Below are positions 25,472 through 33,879 of a DNA stretch of 49,717 nt, one piece after another. How positions within the stretch are numbered: position 1 is the first letter of the stretch; every line of letters starts with the position of its first letter. The stretch is from positions 1-49,717 of the forward strand of contig JAISUM010000079.1 in NCBI GenBank assembly GCA_031272095.1, given 5' to 3'. Made by a program: the position numbers and the translations under genes. Under the pieces are notes generated by a model that saw only the letters and a list, made by a program, of their open reading frames with translations, was not told the DNA's origin and searched no databases. The DNA is from Candidatus Symbiothrix sp. Lineage in GTDB: Bacteria; Bacteroidota; Bacteroidia; Bacteroidales; Azobacteroidaceae.

Positions 25472-26671
25472 TTATTTTTCAGCGCGGTTATATTCTTCCA
25501 AAGCTTTTTCGAGGACTTGCATAGCGCATGCCAATTCTTCTTTTTTCAGAACGTAGGCAATGCGAACTTCATTTTTACCCAGATCGGGATCGGAATAGAA
25601 ACCCGACGCAGGCGCCATAAAAATAGTTTGCCCTTCGTATTCAAAATCCGACAAACACCACGCGCAAAAACGGTCGGCGTCGTCAATCGGCAGGCGGGCG
25701 ATGGTATAAAATGCGCCCATCGGAATCGGCGAATACACGCCCGGAATACGGTTCAGCGAGTCAACCACAAAATTGCGGCGTTCCAAATATTCCTCATACA
25801 CGTCCATCATATACTCTTCGGAAACGCCCAACGAGGCTTCGGCTACGATCTGCCCCAGCAATGGCGGGCTTAAACGCGCCTGACAAAATTTCATCAGGGT
25901 TTTCCGCAATTCTTTATTTTTGGTGATCAGCATGCCTTCTCTGATGCCACATTCGCTGTATCGTTTTGAAACAGAATCAATTAAGACAACATTTTCTTCG
26001 ATACCGACCAAATGCAAGGCGCTGACGTAGGGCGATCCGGTGTATATAAATTCGCGATACACTTCGTCGGAAAACAGATACAAATCGTATTTTTTGACCA
26101 AATCGCGGATTTTGTTCATTTCGGCGCGAGAATATAAATAGCCGGTGGGATTGTTCGGGTTGCAAATCAGGATGCCTTTGGTGCGCTCATTGATCAGCGC
26201 CTCGAATTTTTCGATGGGAGGCAGCGAAAAACCTTCGTCGATGGACGATGCCACCGTGCGGATGACGGCGCCTGCGGAGATAGCAAATGCCATATAATTG
26301 GCATACGAAGGTTCCGGCACAATGATTTCGTCGCCCGGATTCAGGCACGCCATCAATGCGAACAAAACGGCTTCGGAACCGCCTGTGGTGATGATAATAT
26401 CGTCGGCGCTGACGTTGATTTTGAACTTGGAATAATAGGAAACCAATTTTTCTCTGAAACTGCGAAAACCGTCGCTCGGACTGTATTCCAAAATTTTGCG
26501 GTCGATTTTGCGCACAGCGTCCAATGCAATTTCCGGCGTATGAATATCGGGCTGTCCAATATTCAAATGATATACTTTCAAGCCCCTTGCTTTGGCAGAG
26601 TCCGACAACGGTACTAACTTGCGAATCGGAGAGGCAGGCATTTCTATTCCGCGTGTAGATATGGCAGGCAT
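25472..26671 (-). CDS. Class I/II pyridoxal-phosphate aminotransferase
   Basis: A 399-residue fold type I aminotransferase. Visible are HLNIGQPD near residue 36, GGSEAV for cofactor phosphate contacts, NPNNPTGYLY (171-180), SDEVYREF (201-208) and the Schiff-base lysine K236 in DSVSKRYSECG. Close relatives act on aspartate or aromatic amino acids; the exact substrate is not clear. It lies 22 bp upstream of uvrB on the same strand and follows the rpsT terminator. Confidence 0.9.
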   Translation of the reverse strand: MPAISTRGIEMPASPIRKLVPLSDSAKARGLKVYHLNIGQPDIHTPEIALDAVRKIDRKILEYSPSDGFRSFREKLVSYYSKFKINVSADDIIITTGGSEAVLFALMACLNPGDEIIVPEPSYANYMAFAISAGAVIRTVASSIDEGFSLPPIEKFEALINERTKGILICNPNNPTGYLYSRAEMNKIRDLVKKYDLYLFSDEVYREFIYTGSPYVSALHLVGIEENVVLIDSVSKRYSECGIREGMLITKNKELRKTLMKFCQARLSPPLLGQIVAEASLGVSEEYMMDVYEEYLERRNFVVDSLNRIPGVYSPIPMGAFYTIARLPIDDADRFCAWCLSDFEYEGQTIFMAPASGFYSDPDLGKNEVRIAYVLKKEELACAMQVLEKALEEYNRAEK

Positions 26672-26697
26672 AATAAATTTAATATAAAAACAAAGAA

Positions 26698-26719
26698 AGC
26701 CAATCGGGGAGGATTGGCT
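26698..26719 (-). terminator. Intrinsic terminator after rpsT
   Basis: AGCCAATC (26698-26705) pairs perfectly with GATTGGCT (26712-26719) around a 6-nt loop. On the minus strand TTTCTTTGTTTTT follows. It lies just downstream of rpsT and upstream of the aminotransferase. Confidence 0.8.
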
Positions 26720-26745
26720 CGCTTGGTGTGTTTAAAATAACTAAA

Positions 26746-27000
26746 CTAACTTAATTTATTCACATGTAAAGCCAATTTGGATTTCAAATTTCCCGCTTTA
26801 TTTTTGTGAATAATATTCTTTTTCGCCAACTTGTCTAACATCGCACTTACCTTTTTAAATGATTCGGTAGCGACTGCTTTGTCGGTCGTGTTGCGCAAAT
26901 CGCGTACTGCGTTACGAGTTGTCTTTGCATAATACTTGTTGCGCAATCTTCTCGTCAAAATCTGACGGATCCTTTTAATAGCTGATTTGTGATTTGCCAT
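26746..27000 (-). CDS. rpsT: 30S ribosomal protein S20
   Basis: An 84-residue basic protein starting [12 protein letters not shown], the hallmark of S20, and ending HVNKLS. It binds 16S rRNA in the body of the small subunit. tRNA-Glu ends 43 bp upstream on the same strand, so the two are probably co-transcribed from the promoter at 27135-27166. Confidence 0.97.
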   Translation of the reverse strand: MANHKSAIKRIRQILTRRLRNKYYAKTTRNAVRDLRNTTDKAVATESFKKVSAMLDKLAKKNIIHKNKAGNLKSKLALHVNKLS

Positions 27001-27043
27001 TTTGCTGATTTGTAATTATAATTTTGTATTTTTCCATTATTTG

Positions 27044-27115
27044 TAGTCCATAGGGGAATCGAACCCCTCTTTCAAGAATGAAAATCTTGCGTCCTAACCG
27101 ATAGACGAATGGACC
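27044..27115 (-). tRNA. tRNA-Glu (TTC)
   Basis: Full cloverleaf on the minus strand: acceptor GGTCCAT/ATGGACT (closing G-T pair), anticodon stem CAAGA/TCTTG with loop TTTTCAT giving anticodon TTC, and the T-arm AGGGGTTCGATTCCCCT. CCA is not encoded. Confidence 0.97.
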
Positions 27116-27134
27116 GTTTTTCGTTTTGCGGGTG

Positions 27135-27166
27135 CAAAGGTAGAATTTTTTTTTGAAACCGCCAAA
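27135..27166 (-). promoter_or_regulatory. Promoter of tRNA-Glu and rpsT
   Basis: TTTG (27166-27163), an exact 20-bp spacer and TACCTTTG (27142-27135) on the minus strand. It stands back to back with the recO promoter; the two -33 boxes are 4 bp apart. Confidence 0.85.
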
Positions 27167-27170
27167 TATC

Positions 27171-27202
27171 TTTGACTTTTTTTGAAAAAAAAATTACCTT
27201 TG
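27171..27202 (+). promoter_or_regulatory. Promoter of recO
   Basis: TTTG (27171-27174), a 20-bp spacer and TACCTTTG (27195-27202). The start codon follows only 4 bp after the -7 element, so the recO message has virtually no leader. Confidence 0.8.
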
Positions 27203-27206
27203 CAGC

Positions 27207-27932
27207 ATGTTACACAAAACTCGAGCCATCATATTGCACCAAATTCAGTACAACGACCGCTATGCAATCGTCCATGTATATACCGAAGCGTTTGGTCCGG
27301 TGGCATACCTGACTGCGGCGACAAAAACCAAGACGTCGCGTGTCCCAAAAGCGCTGTTGCACCCCTTGTCGATCGTCGAATTGGAAGTGGAACATCACAA
27401 TTTGCGCGAAATTCAACGCATCAAAGAGGCAAAAGCCTGCATGACTTTGCCTGCGATATTGAGCCATCCGGTGAAAACGGCGGTCAGCATGTTTATGGCA
27501 GAGCTGATCTCGAAATTCGTCAAAGAGCAGCAGCCCGATCAAGCGCTGTTCGATTTTTTGTTGCAATCGATCCGTATATTGGAGTTGTCGGAAAAATCTT
27601 TCGCCAATTTTCACCTCGTTTTTCTGATGAAGTTAAGCCGCTTTCTGGGTTTTTATCCCGACGTCTCCGCTTATCGGCGCGGAATGTTTTTCGATATGCA
27701 AAACGGCGTGTTTATTGCTCACAAACCGGCGCATCATCACTTTCTGAATCCCGACGACAGCGCCGCTTTTGTGCAATTGCTTCGGATGGACTACGAAAAT
27801 ATGTCGCATTTTCGATTTTCCGGAAAAGAACGTAAAGCATTTATTTCCAGAGCAATAGAATATTATCAGATACATTTGAGCCATTTTCAGGAAATCAAAT
27901 CTGTCGAAATCTTGCACGAAGTATTTGGCTGA
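27207..27932 (+). CDS. recO: DNA repair protein RecO
   Basis: A 241-residue protein. The N-terminal OB fold (residues 1-80) starts MLHKTRAIILHQIQYNDRYAIVHVYTEAFG, and the helical C-terminal part includes FLMKLSRFLGFYPD. RecO anneals SSB-coated DNA and with RecR loads RecA in the RecF pathway. Only one cysteine is present, so the zinc-binding CxxC pair found in many RecO proteins is missing, as is common in Bacteroidota. Confidence 0.92.
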   Translation: MLHKTRAIILHQIQYNDRYAIVHVYTEAFGPVAYLTAATKTKTSRVPKALLHPLSIVELEVEHHNLREIQRIKEAKACMTLPAILSHPVKTAVSMFMAELISKFVKEQQPDQALFDFLLQSIRILELSEKSFANFHLVFLMKLSRFLGFYPDVSAYRRGMFFDMQNGVFIAHKPAHHHFLNPDDSAAFVQLLRMDYENMSHFRFSGKERKAFISRAIEYYQIHLSHFQEIKSVEILHEVFG

Positions 27933-27955
27933 TTCGGATTAAAAATGTACTTTTG
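27924..27955 (+). promoter_or_regulatory. Promoter of tRNA-Arg
   Basis: TTTG (27924-27927, inside the last recO codons), a 20-bp spacer and TACTTTTG (27948-27955), 11 bp before the tRNA. Confidence 0.75.
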
Positions 27956-27966
27956 CAGCGCCATTC

Positions 27967-28038
27967 GCCCCTGTAGTTCAATGGATAGAACGGAAGTTTC
28001 CTAAACTTTAAATCCGAGTTCGATTCTCGGCGGGGGTA
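27967..28038 (+). tRNA. tRNA-Arg (CCT)
   Basis: Cloverleaf with acceptor GCCCCTG/CGGGGGT, anticodon stem GAAGT/ACTTT around loop TTCCTAA (anticodon CCT), and T-arm CCGAGTTCGATTCTCGG. CCA is not encoded. It reads AGG codons. Confidence 0.95.
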
Positions 28039-28079
28039 CTCTTCATGCAAAAAAAAAATCAAAAAAAAATCGGAAACCC

Positions 28080-28110
28080 TTTGTAATGTAAAGAATTATT
28101 ACTACCTTTG
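28080..28110 (+). promoter_or_regulatory. Promoter of the ribosomal protein operon
   Basis: TTTG (28080-28083), a 19-bp spacer and TACCTTTG (28103-28110). A leader of about 60 nt follows. Confidence 0.85.
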
Positions 28111-28114
28111 CAGC

Positions 28115-28143
28115 CCGTTTTGCGAATTAAGTAAACAAAACGG
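28115..28143 (+). promoter_or_regulatory. Leader hairpin before rplC
   Basis: CCGTTTTG (28115-28122) pairs perfectly with CAAAACGG (28136-28143) around a 13-nt loop, in the leader just after the promoter. It is a candidate for autogenous control by a ribosomal protein of the operon (L4 does this in other bacteria); there is no T-tract, so it is not a terminator. Confidence 0.5.
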
Positions 28144-28176
28144 AGCTAATTAACTAAATAATAATTACATACTGAA

Positions 28177-28791
28177 ATGCCAGGATTAATAGGAAAAAAA
28201 ATCGGAATGACATCCGTTTTCAGTGCCGAGGGCAAAAATCTGCCATGCACTGTTATCGAAGTAGGTCCTTGCGTGGTTACTCAGGTGAAAACCCTCAAAA
28301 CAGACGGTTATGAAGCTGTTCAGTTAGGCTTTCAAGACAAGAAAGACAAACACACTTCAAAAGCCGAACAGGGACACTTCAAAAAAGCACAAACCACCCC
28401 CAAGCGACACTTGGTTGAGTTCAAAAATCAAGGAAACTACGCCATCGGCGACGTAATCACAGTCGATTACTTCAACGGTGAAGTTTATGTAGATGTGATC
28501 GGAACATCGAAAGGTAAAGGATTTCAAGGCGTTGTACGACGTCATGGATTCAAAGGAGTAGGCGAAGCCACATTAGGACAGAGCGACCGTCAGCGGCATC
28601 CGGGTTCTATCGGCGCATGTTCTTACCCCGCGAAAGTATTTAAAGGCACCCGCATGGCAGGTCAAATGGGCAATAGCCGCGTTACGGTGCAAAACTTGGA
28701 AGTGATCAAAGTCATTCCCGACCACAACCTTTTATTATTGAAAGGTTCGATTCCGGGAGCAAAAGGTTCAATCGTAGTAGTTCAAAAATAA
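28177..28791 (+). CDS. rplC: 50S ribosomal protein L3
   Basis: A 204-residue L3 starting [15 protein letters not shown], with [16 protein letters not shown] and the loop that reaches the peptidyl-transferase centre (THPGSIG-type, here [19 protein letters not shown]). It is the first gene of the operon here. The usual preceding gene rpsJ is absent, and a tRNA lies upstream instead. Its TAA overlaps the rplD ATG by one base. Confidence 0.98.
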   Translation: MPGLIGKKIGMTSVFSAEGKNLPCTVIEVGPCVVTQVKTLKTDGYEAVQLGFQDKKDKHTSKAEQGHFKKAQTTPKRHLVEFKNQGNYAIGDVITVDYFNGEVYVDVIGTSKGKGFQGVVRRHGFKGVGEATLGQSDRQRHPGSIGACSYPAKVFKGTRMAGQMGNSRVTVQNLEVIKVIPDHNLLLLKGSIPGAKGSIVVVQK

Positions 28792-29411
28792 TGGAAGCAA
28801 TCGTATACAATATTAAAGGAGAAGATACCGGCAGAAAGGTAACTCTCAAAGAAGGCGTTTTTGGCATTGAACCCAATGACCATGTGATCTATTTGGACGT
28901 CAAACAATACTTGGCAAACCAACGTCAAGGTACGGCAAAATCCAAAGAAAGAAGCGAAATGTCGGGCAGCACCCGCAAATTAGGTCGTCAGAAAGGCGGC
29001 GGCGGCGCTCGAAGAGGCGATATTAACTCGCCGGTATTGGTCGGCGGCGCTCGCGTCTTCGGTCCCAAACCGAGAGACTACAGTTTCAAACTCAATAAAA
29101 AAGAAAAATCATTGGCACGCAAATCAGCCCTGTCTTACAAAGTGCAACAAGAGGCAATCACCGTCGTCGAAGATTTTACGTTTGAAGCCCCAAAAACCAA
29201 AGAATTTGTAGCATTGGCAAACAACTTGAAAGTCGCCGGTAAAAAAGTCTTGGTCATCTTGCCCGCAAACAATAACAATATCTTATTGTCGGCTCGCAAC
29301 TTGCCCAAAACAAGCGTCAGCACCGTGAGCGAATTGAATACCTATAAAGTATTGAACGCCGCTCATCTGGTAGTGTTAGAAAGTTCAATATCAGCATTAA
29401 ATAATTTTTAA
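28791..29411 (+). CDS. rplD: 50S ribosomal protein L4
   Basis: A 206-residue L4 of normal length. The exit-tunnel loop is visible as [30 protein letters not shown], and the C-terminal globular part as [20 protein letters not shown]. In other bacteria L4 also represses its own operon by binding the leader RNA. It is translationally coupled to rplC. Confidence 0.98.
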   Translation: MEAIVYNIKGEDTGRKVTLKEGVFGIEPNDHVIYLDVKQYLANQRQGTAKSKERSEMSGSTRKLGRQKGGGGARRGDINSPVLVGGARVFGPKPRDYSFKLNKKEKSLARKSALSYKVQQEAITVVEDFTFEAPKTKEFVALANNLKVAGKKVLVILPANNNNILLSARNLPKTSVSTVSELNTYKVLNAAHLVVLESSISALNNF

Positions 29412-29429
29412 CGAAAGGAGAAAAACAAT

Positions 29430-29723
29430 ATGGGAATTATCATCAAACCCGTCGTAACGGAAAAACAAACACAAATCACCGAAAAACGACCCAATCGTGT
29501 GGCATTTCGCGTATCTCCCGACGCTAATAAATTGGAAATCAAAGCTGCGATAGAAGAACTCTACGGCGTACACATCGTGAAAATCAATACGATGAACTAC
29601 GACGGTAAACGCAAATCGCGCTATACCAAATCGGGGACGGTGAACGGAAAAGAAGCCGCTTTCAAAAAAGCAGTCATCACGCTGAAAGAAGGAGAAACCA
29701 TCGATTTCTTTGCAAATATCTAA
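29430..29723 (+). CDS. rplW: 50S ribosomal protein L23
   Basis: A 97-residue L23 (IIKPVVTEKQTQITEKRPNR, VKINTMNYDGKRKSRY). It sits at the tunnel exit and docks trigger factor and SRP. The ATG is preceded by AAAGGAG 9 bp upstream, a clear Shine-Dalgarno sequence, unusual in this window where most genes have only A-rich leaders. A gap of 149 bp follows before rplB in which I see nothing definite. Confidence 0.97.
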   Translation: MGIIIKPVVTEKQTQITEKRPNRVAFRVSPDANKLEIKAAIEELYGVHIVKINTMNYDGKRKSRYTKSGTVNGKEAAFKKAVITLKEGETIDFFANI

Positions 29724-29872
29724 TGTTGAATTGGAATATGTTGTTCAAAATTAAATTTGTAATGACATTGCCTGTGTGGTTTATGACTGATAACGAGATA
29801 AAGCTTGTTAAACCTCATGCCAACACAAAATAATAATAACAAACAAAATTTTAGAGATAAATTAATAATTCA

Positions 29873-30697
29873 ATGGGAATTCGTAAATTAAAGCCCACAA
29901 CACCGGGGCAAAGACACAAGATTATCGGTACGTTTAGTGAAATCACTGCTACCGTACCGGAAAAATCTCTTGTTTACGGACATAGCAAATCCGGTGGACG
30001 CAACGAGGAGGGGCATCGCACGATGCGCCATATCGGCGGCGGACACAAACGCAAGTACCGTATCATCGATTTCAAGAGAAACAAAGATGGAGTTCCTGCA
30101 ACAGTGAAAACCATCGAGTACGATCCTAACCGTTCGGCTCGCATCGCATTGTTGTATTATGCCGACGGAGCAAAGACCTACATCATCGCTCCCAACGGTT
30201 TGGAAGTCAATCAGACAGTGATTTCAGGAAAAGAAGTAGCGCCGGAAATCGGAAACGCACTTCCGTTAGCCAACATCCCTCTGGGTACGGTCGTTCACAA
30301 CGTTGAACTCCGTCCGGGACAGGGGGCGAAAATGGTGCGCTCGGCAGGAGCATTTGCACAAGTAGTATCACGCGAAGGCAATTATGCCATTCTGAAAATG
30401 CCTTCGGGCGAAACGCGCAAAATACTGTCCGCATGCAAAGCCACCGTCGGCAGTGTAGGAAATTCCGACCATGCTTTGGAAAAATCAGGCAAAGCCGGTA
30501 GAACACGCTGGTTAGGACGTCGTCCCCGTGTGCGCGGCGTAGTGATGAACCCTGTGGATCACCCGATGGGCGGCGGCGAAGGTCGTGCGTCAGGCGGACA
30601 TCCACGCTCTCGTAAAGGATTGTATGCTAAGGGCTTGAAAACAAGAGCGCCGAAAAAACACTCTTCAAAATATATCATCGAAAGAAGTAAAAAATAA
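29873..30697 (+). CDS. rplB: 50S ribosomal protein L2
   Basis: A 274-residue L2 starting [16 protein letters not shown], with [16 protein letters not shown] and the catalytic-centre-proximal motif [17 protein letters not shown] near the C-terminus. Needed for subunit joining and peptidyl transfer. The spacing to rplW is larger than usual in this operon. Confidence 0.98.
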   Translation: MGIRKLKPTTPGQRHKIIGTFSEITATVPEKSLVYGHSKSGGRNEEGHRTMRHIGGGHKRKYRIIDFKRNKDGVPATVKTIEYDPNRSARIALLYYADGAKTYIIAPNGLEVNQTVISGKEVAPEIGNALPLANIPLGTVVHNVELRPGQGAKMVRSAGAFAQVVSREGNYAILKMPSGETRKILSACKATVGSVGNSDHALEKSGKAGRTRWLGRRPRVRGVVMNPVDHPMGGGEGRASGGHPRSRKGLYAKGLKTRAPKKHSSKYIIERSKK

Positions 30698-30719
30698 CCT
30701 GATAAAATAAGAGTAAGTT

Positions 30720-30989
30720 ATGAGTCGTTCATTAAAAAAAGGTCCATATATTAACGTGAAGCTGGAAAAGAAAATTCTGGCTATGAATGAAAGCGGCAAA
30801 AAAACTGTCGTAAAAACTTGGGCAAGAGCTTCAATGATTTCCCCCGATTTCGTCGGGCATACCGTTGCAGTTCATAATGGTAATAAGTTTATCCCCGTCT
30901 ATATTACGGAAAACATGGTAGGTCATAAACTCGGCGAATTTTCGCCCACCCGCCAATTCCGTGGTCATGCAGGAAATAAAAAGAAATAA
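30720..30989 (+). CDS. rpsS: 30S ribosomal protein S19
   Basis: An 89-residue S19 ([35 protein letters not shown]). It lies in the head of the small subunit. Three bases separate it from rplV. Confidence 0.98.
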   Translation: MSRSLKKGPYINVKLEKKILAMNESGKKTVVKTWARASMISPDFVGHTVAVHNGNKFIPVYITENMVGHKLGEFSPTRQFRGHAGNKKK

Positions 30990-30992
30990 AAC

Positions 30993-31397
30993 ATGGGTGC
31001 AAGAAAAAGAATATCAGCAGAAAGCAGAAAAGAAGCGCGAACAACGCAATATTATGCAAAATTGAATAATGTGCCGACTTCTCCGCGCAAAATGCGTCTC
31101 GTGGCAGACATGATTCGCGGAATGGAAGTCTTCAAGGCACTGGGCGTGTTGAAATATTCCAACAAAGAAGCTGCTGCCAGAGTAGGGAAACTGCTTAAAT
31201 CGGCAATATCCAACTGGGAACAGAAAACCGGTCATAAAGCAGACACAAGTGAGTTATATGTAACGTCGATCAGCGTCGATTCGGCAACCATCCTCAACCG
31301 GATGCGTCCGGCTCCGCAAGGACGAGGCTACCGTATCCGCAAACGGTCAAACCACGTTACATTGTTTGTAAATACAAAAAACGAAATACAAAATTAA
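30993..31397 (+). CDS. rplV: 50S ribosomal protein L22
   Basis: A 134-residue L22: [20 protein letters not shown] at the N-terminus and the tunnel beta-hairpin ending [20 protein letters not shown]. The standard S10-operon neighbours lie on both sides. Confidence 0.98.
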   Translation: MGARKRISAESRKEARTTQYYAKLNNVPTSPRKMRLVADMIRGMEVFKALGVLKYSNKEAAARVGKLLKSAISNWEQKTGHKADTSELYVTSISVDSATILNRMRPAPQGRGYRIRKRSNHVTLFVNTKNEIQN

Positions 31398-31404
31398 TTG
31401 CTCA

Positions 31405-32256
31405 ATGGGACAAAAAGTAAATCCGATAAGTAATCGTTTGGGTATCATCAGAGGATGGGATTCAAATTGGTATGGCGGCAATAATTATGGCGATACATTG
31501 TACGAAGACAGTAAGATTCGCAAATATTTGAATGCCCGTCTTGCCAAAGCAAGTGTATCTCGTATTGTTATTGAGCGCACCCTGAAGTTAGTTACCATTA
31601 CCGTATGCACTGCCCGTCCGGGATTTATCATCGGTAAAGGCGGTCAGGAAGTAGATAAACTGAAAGAAGAGTTGAAGAAAATTACCGATAAGGAAATTCA
31701 AATCAATATCTTTGAAGTCAAAAAACCCGAATTGGATGCAACCATCGTTGCAAACAATATCGCCCGTCAGTTGGAAGGCAAAATGGCGTATCGCCGTGCG
31801 ATCAAAACAGCTATCGCCTCCACCATGCGTATGGGTGCCGAAGGGATCAAAGTGCAAATCTCCGGTCGTCTGAACGGCGCAGAAATGGCGCGTTCGGAAA
31901 TGTATAAAGAAGGTCGTACCCCCTTGCATACCCTGCGTGCCGATATCGACTACGCATTGGGCGAAGCGCTGACCAAAGTCGGGCTGTTGGGAGTAAAAGT
32001 CTGGATCTGCCGCGGCGAAATGTACGGCAAACAAGATTTGTCGCCGCAATTTGCTACGCTGAAAGAAAACGCTAATCGTGGTGGCGGCGAACGTGGCGAG
32101 CGCCCCGACAGACGAGACAGACGTGACCGCCGCGATCGTGGAGAACGCAGTGACAGAGGCGAACGAGGCGACAGAGATCGCAACCGCAACGAACGCGGAG
32201 GCGACCGCAATGACAGACGGAACAACAATCGTCGCCCGCAAAAAGAAAAAAAATAA
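31405..32256 (+). CDS. rpsC: 30S ribosomal protein S3 with Arg/Asp-rich extension
   Basis: A 283-residue S3, starting [17 protein letters not shown], with the KH-domain motif [17 protein letters not shown] and the normal core up to about residue 220. The last 60 residues are a low-complexity tail made of [22 protein letters not shown] runs and ending in RRPQKEKK. S3 in most bacteria ends at about 210-245 residues. Translation of the tail is supported by its position in frame directly before the stop codon and terminator. It may bind RNA or act as a disordered cushion; its function is unknown. Confidence 0.95.
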   Translation: MGQKVNPISNRLGIIRGWDSNWYGGNNYGDTLYEDSKIRKYLNARLAKASVSRIVIERTLKLVTITVCTARPGFIIGKGGQEVDKLKEELKKITDKEIQINIFEVKKPELDATIVANNIARQLEGKMAYRRAIKTAIASTMRMGAEGIKVQISGRLNGAEMARSEMYKEGRTPLHTLRADIDYALGEALTKVGLLGVKVWICRGEMYGKQDLSPQFATLKENANRGGGERGERPDRRDRRDRRDRGERSDRGERGDRDRNRNERGGDRNDRRNNNRRPQKEKK

Positions 32257-32278
32257 ATTCTCTTTTTCAATCTTCATG

Positions 32279-32316
32279 AATGGAGGCTGTTTTTGGAAAC
32301 AGTCTCCATTTTGTTT
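32279..32316 (+). terminator. Strong intrinsic terminator of the ribosomal operon
   Basis: A 14-bp stem (AATGGAGGCTGTTT with AAACAGTCTCCATT, one G-T pair) around TTGG, followed by TTGTTTATTTT. It comes 23 bp after the rpsC stop codon, so the operon ends here, without rplP and the genes that normally follow. Confidence 0.92.
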
Positions 32317-32340
32317 ATTTTCAAAAAAATACTACCTTTG
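32310..32340 (+). promoter_or_regulatory. Promoter of the acyl-CoA ligase gene, nested in the terminator tail
   Basis: TTTG (32310-32313), a 19-bp spacer and TACCTTTG (32333-32340). The -33 box uses the T-tract of the preceding terminator. Confidence 0.8.
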
Positions 32341-32381
32341 CATCAAAAATCACAACAATCGTTAACTTGATACGAAGAAGA

Positions 32382-33848
32382 ATGAACCCAATAAATATCG
32401 AATTTCAATCCCCTGCGGAAATCAAACACTTTCAGGAAGAAAAACTTCGGGAAGCGTTGCTTTATCTGCAAAATCATTCGCCGTTTTATCAACGTTTGTT
32501 TAAGGAAAATAATGTTGATATTCAGCAGATTAAATATCTTGAGGATTTGCAGCAAATCCCTTTTACCGCCAAACAGGATTTGCAAGTCCATAACGAAGAT
32601 TTTCTTTGTGTGCCGCGCGAAAAAATCATCGATTTCATCACTACTTCGGGTACGCTCGGCGACCCCGTAACTTTCGCGATGACCGACCGCGACCTCGACC
32701 GTTTGGCGTACAACGAGAAAATATCCTTTGCCTGTGCCGGCGTAAAACCGACTGACATTGTGCAACTTATGACCACCATCGACAAACGTTTTATGGCTGG
32801 CTTGGCGTATTTCCTCGGACTTCGGGCGCTGGGAGCGGGCGTTATCCGCGTGGGCAACGGCATCCCCGAATTGCAGTGGGACACCATTAACCGCATCCGC
32901 CCGAACACGATTATGTGTGTGCCGTCGTTTATTTTGCACATCATAAAATACGCCGAAGAACACGGCATTGATTACCGAAATTCGAGCGTGAAAAAAGTGG
33001 TCTGCATCGGCGAAAACCTGCGCGAACAGGACTTTTCGCTCAATCTTCTCGGAAAACGTATCAAAGAAAAATGGGACATTGAACTCTATTCTACTTACGC
33101 CTCAACGGAAATGGCGACTACCTTTGCCGAATGCGAATACGGTTGCGGCGGGCATCATCACCCCGAACTGGTTATCTGCGAAGTGATTGACAGTGAAGGA
33201 AATATCGTTCCAGACGGCGAAATCGGCGAGTTGGTTGTTACCACACTTGGCGTGGAAGGGATGCCTTTATTGCGTTTCAAAACGGGCGATTTGGTGTCGT
33301 TTCATACCGAAAAATGTCGCTGCGGCAGACATTCGATGCGGGTAAGTCCCGTTGTCGGTCGCGCCAATCACCTGCTGAAATACAAAGGCACAACGCTTTA
33401 TCCGCCAGCCATTTACGATGTCTTGGACAACACGCCGTTTGTCGAAAATTATGTAGTGGAAGTAAGTTTTGATGAGAATGGGAATGACAGGGTAGGAGTT
33501 AGAATAGCCATTAGACAAATAGATGATAGACGGTTAGATGATAGACAATTGGAAACGCCGTCTAATAATCTATTATCTAATAATCTAATATCTAAAAATC
33601 TAATAAAGGATTTGAAAGACCGTTTTCGTGCCAAAATCCGCGTTGCGCCCGAAATTGAAATCTGCAATGCGGAGGATTTGAAAAAAATCATTTTCCCCGA
33701 TTTGAGCCGCAAACCTGTGAAATTTATTGATAAAAGACGGTTAGATGTCAGACAGTTAGATAATAGACAATTAGATGTCAGACAATTAGACATAACGTCA
33801 GAAAATCTGCTGTCTAAAAATCTAACATCTAAAAATCTAAATGTCTAA
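32382..33848 (+). CDS. Phenylacetate-CoA ligase-like adenylate-forming enzyme with repeat-coded inserts
   Basis: About 488 residues, starting MNPINIEFQSPAEIKHFQEE after the promoter. The core matches the PaaK-like AMP-forming ligases: phosphate-binding loop TTSGTLGDPVTF, YSTYASTEM, MPLLRFKTGDL, and the cysteine-bearing CRCGRHSMRVSPVVGRANH. Two parts are foreign to the family. Residues about 377-408 (DDRRLDDRQLE to SNNLLSNNLISKNLI) and the last 38 residues (RRLDVRQLDNRQLDVRQLD to SKNLNV) are direct translations of TCTA tandem arrays. The native end is probably near KPVKFIDKR. The stop codon itself lies in a repeat unit. It probably activates an acyl group for the acyltransferase downstream. 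Confidence 0.88.
   Translation: MNPINIEFQSPAEIKHFQEEKLREALLYLQNHSPFYQRLFKENNVDIQQIKYLEDLQQIPFTAKQDLQVHNEDFLCVPREKIIDFITTSGTLGDPVTFAMTDRDLDRLAYNEKISFACAGVKPTDIVQLMTTIDKRFMAGLAYFLGLRALGAGVIRVGNGIPELQWDTINRIRPNTIMCVPSFILHIIKYAEEHGIDYRNSSVKKVVCIGENLREQDFSLNLLGKRIKEKWDIELYSTYASTEMATTFAECEYGCGGHHHPELVICEVIDSEGNIVPDGEIGELVVTTLGVEGMPLLRFKTGDLVSFHTEKCRCGRHSMRVSPVVGRANHLLKYKGTTLYPPAIYDVLDNTPFVENYVVEVSFDENGNDRVGVRIAIRQIDDRRLDDRQLETPSNNLLSNNLISKNLIKDLKDRFRAKIRVAPEIEICNAEDLKKIIFPDLSRKPVKFIDKRRLDVRQLDNRQLDVRQLDITSENLLSKNLTSKNLNV
33511..33606 (+). repeat. Head-to-head inverted TCTA array inside the ligase gene
   Basis: The left half (33511-33550) has the reverse-oriented units TTAGAT/ATAGAC; the right half (33561-33606) has the forward units TCTAATAA/TCTATTA/TCTAATAA/TCTAATA/TCTAAAAA. 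A short centre GGAAACGCCG separates them. Units pair into 15-bp steps, so the reading frame is kept and the protein gains a 5-residue repeat. Confidence 0.85.
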
Positions 33849-33875
33849 AAATCTAAATGTCTAATAATCTAAATG
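33731..33875 (+). repeat. Head-to-head inverted TCTA array at the ligase 3' end
   Basis: Reverse-oriented units (TTAGATGTCAGACAG and similar, 33740-33792) are followed by a centre (33793-33810) and then forward units: TCTAAAAATCTAACA of 15 bp, then TCTAAAAATCTAAATG twice and TCTAATAATCTAAATG of 16 bp. The change from 15 to 16 bp shifts the frame and creates the ligase stop codon. The array ends 4 bp before the ATG of the four-helix-bundle gene. Confidence 0.85.
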
Positions 33876-33879
33876 TAAT

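Noticed and set aside
33733..33875. Possible diversity-generating retroelement template/variable repeat
   Set aside because: There is a related accessory-type protein next to it, but no reverse transcriptase and no A-specific substitution pattern between two longer repeats.
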